A stretch of DNA of 42,862 nucleotides from Bacteroidales bacterium (GTDB lineage Bacteria; Bacteroidota; Bacteroidia; Bacteroidales; ML635J-15). The translations under genes were made by a program, and so were the position numbers. Shown one piece after another: positions 42,732-42,862 of this stretch. The notes under the pieces are model-generated. The model did not search any database. It was not told the origin of the DNA and was given only the letters and a program-made list of their open reading frames with translations. The stretch lies in the NCBI GenBank assembly GCA_017617125.1, contig JAFZWY010000042.1, positions 1-42,862 on the forward strand, read 5' to 3'. Numbering within the stretch: the first letter of the stretch is position 1; each line of letters opens with the position of its first letter.

Positions 42732-42862
42732 TGCCTGAAATAGGTTGACCGTTTTTATTCACTAAAACAGTAAAATAAAAAGAGGTCAACAATGGAAAAA
42801 TTAACAGTAGAAGAAAGGCAAAGAAGGAGCTTCAGCGAGAGCTTCAAGCGAAAGAAAGTGCA
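42732..42862 (+). mobile_element. Left end of an IS3-type insertion sequence (cut by window edge)
   Basis: From TGCCTGAAATAGGTTGACC (42732-42750), a plausible terminal inverted repeat beginning TG. A hairpin follows (GTTGACC at 42744-42750 with GGTCAAC at 42784-42790, extended by TTTTTATT/AATAAAAA), then a transposase start. The right end lies outside the window, so exact borders and target duplication cannot be checked. Confidence 0.6.
42792..42862 (+). CDS. Transposase OrfA-like N-terminus (partial)
   Basis: The ATG at 42792 opens a frame that runs off the window after 23 codons. The peptide MEKLTVEERQRRSFSESFKR fits the start of IS3/IS911-type OrfA proteins, where R-R-S/T-F-(S/T)-x-x-F-K-R opens the helix-turn-helix domain. 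The A-rich DNA just before it contains the IS hairpin. Confidence 0.65.
   Translation, partial: MEKLTVEERQRRSFSESFKRKKV

Overview
The window looks like chromosomal DNA of a member of the Bacteroidota, most likely an uncultured Bacteroidales. The evidence is the repeated -7 promoter element TAnnTTTG (often TATCTTTG) close to start codons, several type IX secretion (T9SS) C-terminal sorting domains, a glutamate dehydrogenase and a BT0820-like phosphatase of Bacteroides type, a GH92 alpha-mannosidase, a DUF4783-nadC pair, and many short-signal lipoproteins. No rRNA, tRNA, CRISPR array, prophage or replication origin was recognised. Most genes are core or housekeeping; the accessory material is the T9SS surface proteins, the polysaccharide-export genes, dispersed palindromes and one IS end at the right edge.

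Layout. (1) 1-6591: three T9SS-sorted surface proteins in tandem (the first only as its tail). Their C-terminal domains are nearly identical, and the two complete genes share a 30-nt leader (28 of 30 bases identical) at exactly the same distance from the start codon. (2) 6826-9781: a Crp/Fnr-type regulator divergent from gdhA, with a perfect TTGAT-N4-ATCAA box between them, then a small lipoprotein. (3) 9866-13985, minus strand: a SUF Fe-S assembly operon sufB - HEAT-like gene - sufC - sufD, without sufS or sufE. (4) 14328-18205: an FN3 lipoprotein, then rpiB, a voltage-gated-type K+ channel, a YqiA-like esterase and a secreted protein of unknown function; a HAD phosphatase faces them. (5) 28405 down to 18788, minus strand: seven tightly packed genes, namely polysaccharide export lipoprotein (Wza-like), tyrosine autokinase (Wzc-like), phospho-sugar transferase (WecA/MraY-like), lytic transglycosylase, uvrA, recF and a lipocalin-like protein. 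Upstream of their promoter is an array of five TTTTxGTCA-type repeats at an exact 20-bp period. (6) 28616-30895: a divergent pair, Na+/Ca2+ exchanger and Wzx-like flippase. (7) 34795 down to 31305: an unknown secreted protein, then DUF4783 - nadC - YihY. A 48-codon gene with its own promoter lies upstream at 34883-35029. (8) 35156-42660: rlmH, a 1224-aa sensor histidine kinase, a GH92 mannosidase lipoprotein and a small lipoprotein, packed as one operon. (9) from about 42732: the left end of an IS3-type element, cut by the window edge.

The genes suggest a glycan-oriented gut or host-associated life: surface adhesin-like proteins exported by T9SS, an initiation/export module for an exopolysaccharide or capsule, a flippase, and a mannosidase coupled to a sensor kinase. 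The most unusual items are the phased operator-like array ahead of the polysaccharide/DNA-repair operon, the shared leader of the T9SS genes, the extra HEAT-like gene inside the SUF operon, and the unannotated 48-aa gene.
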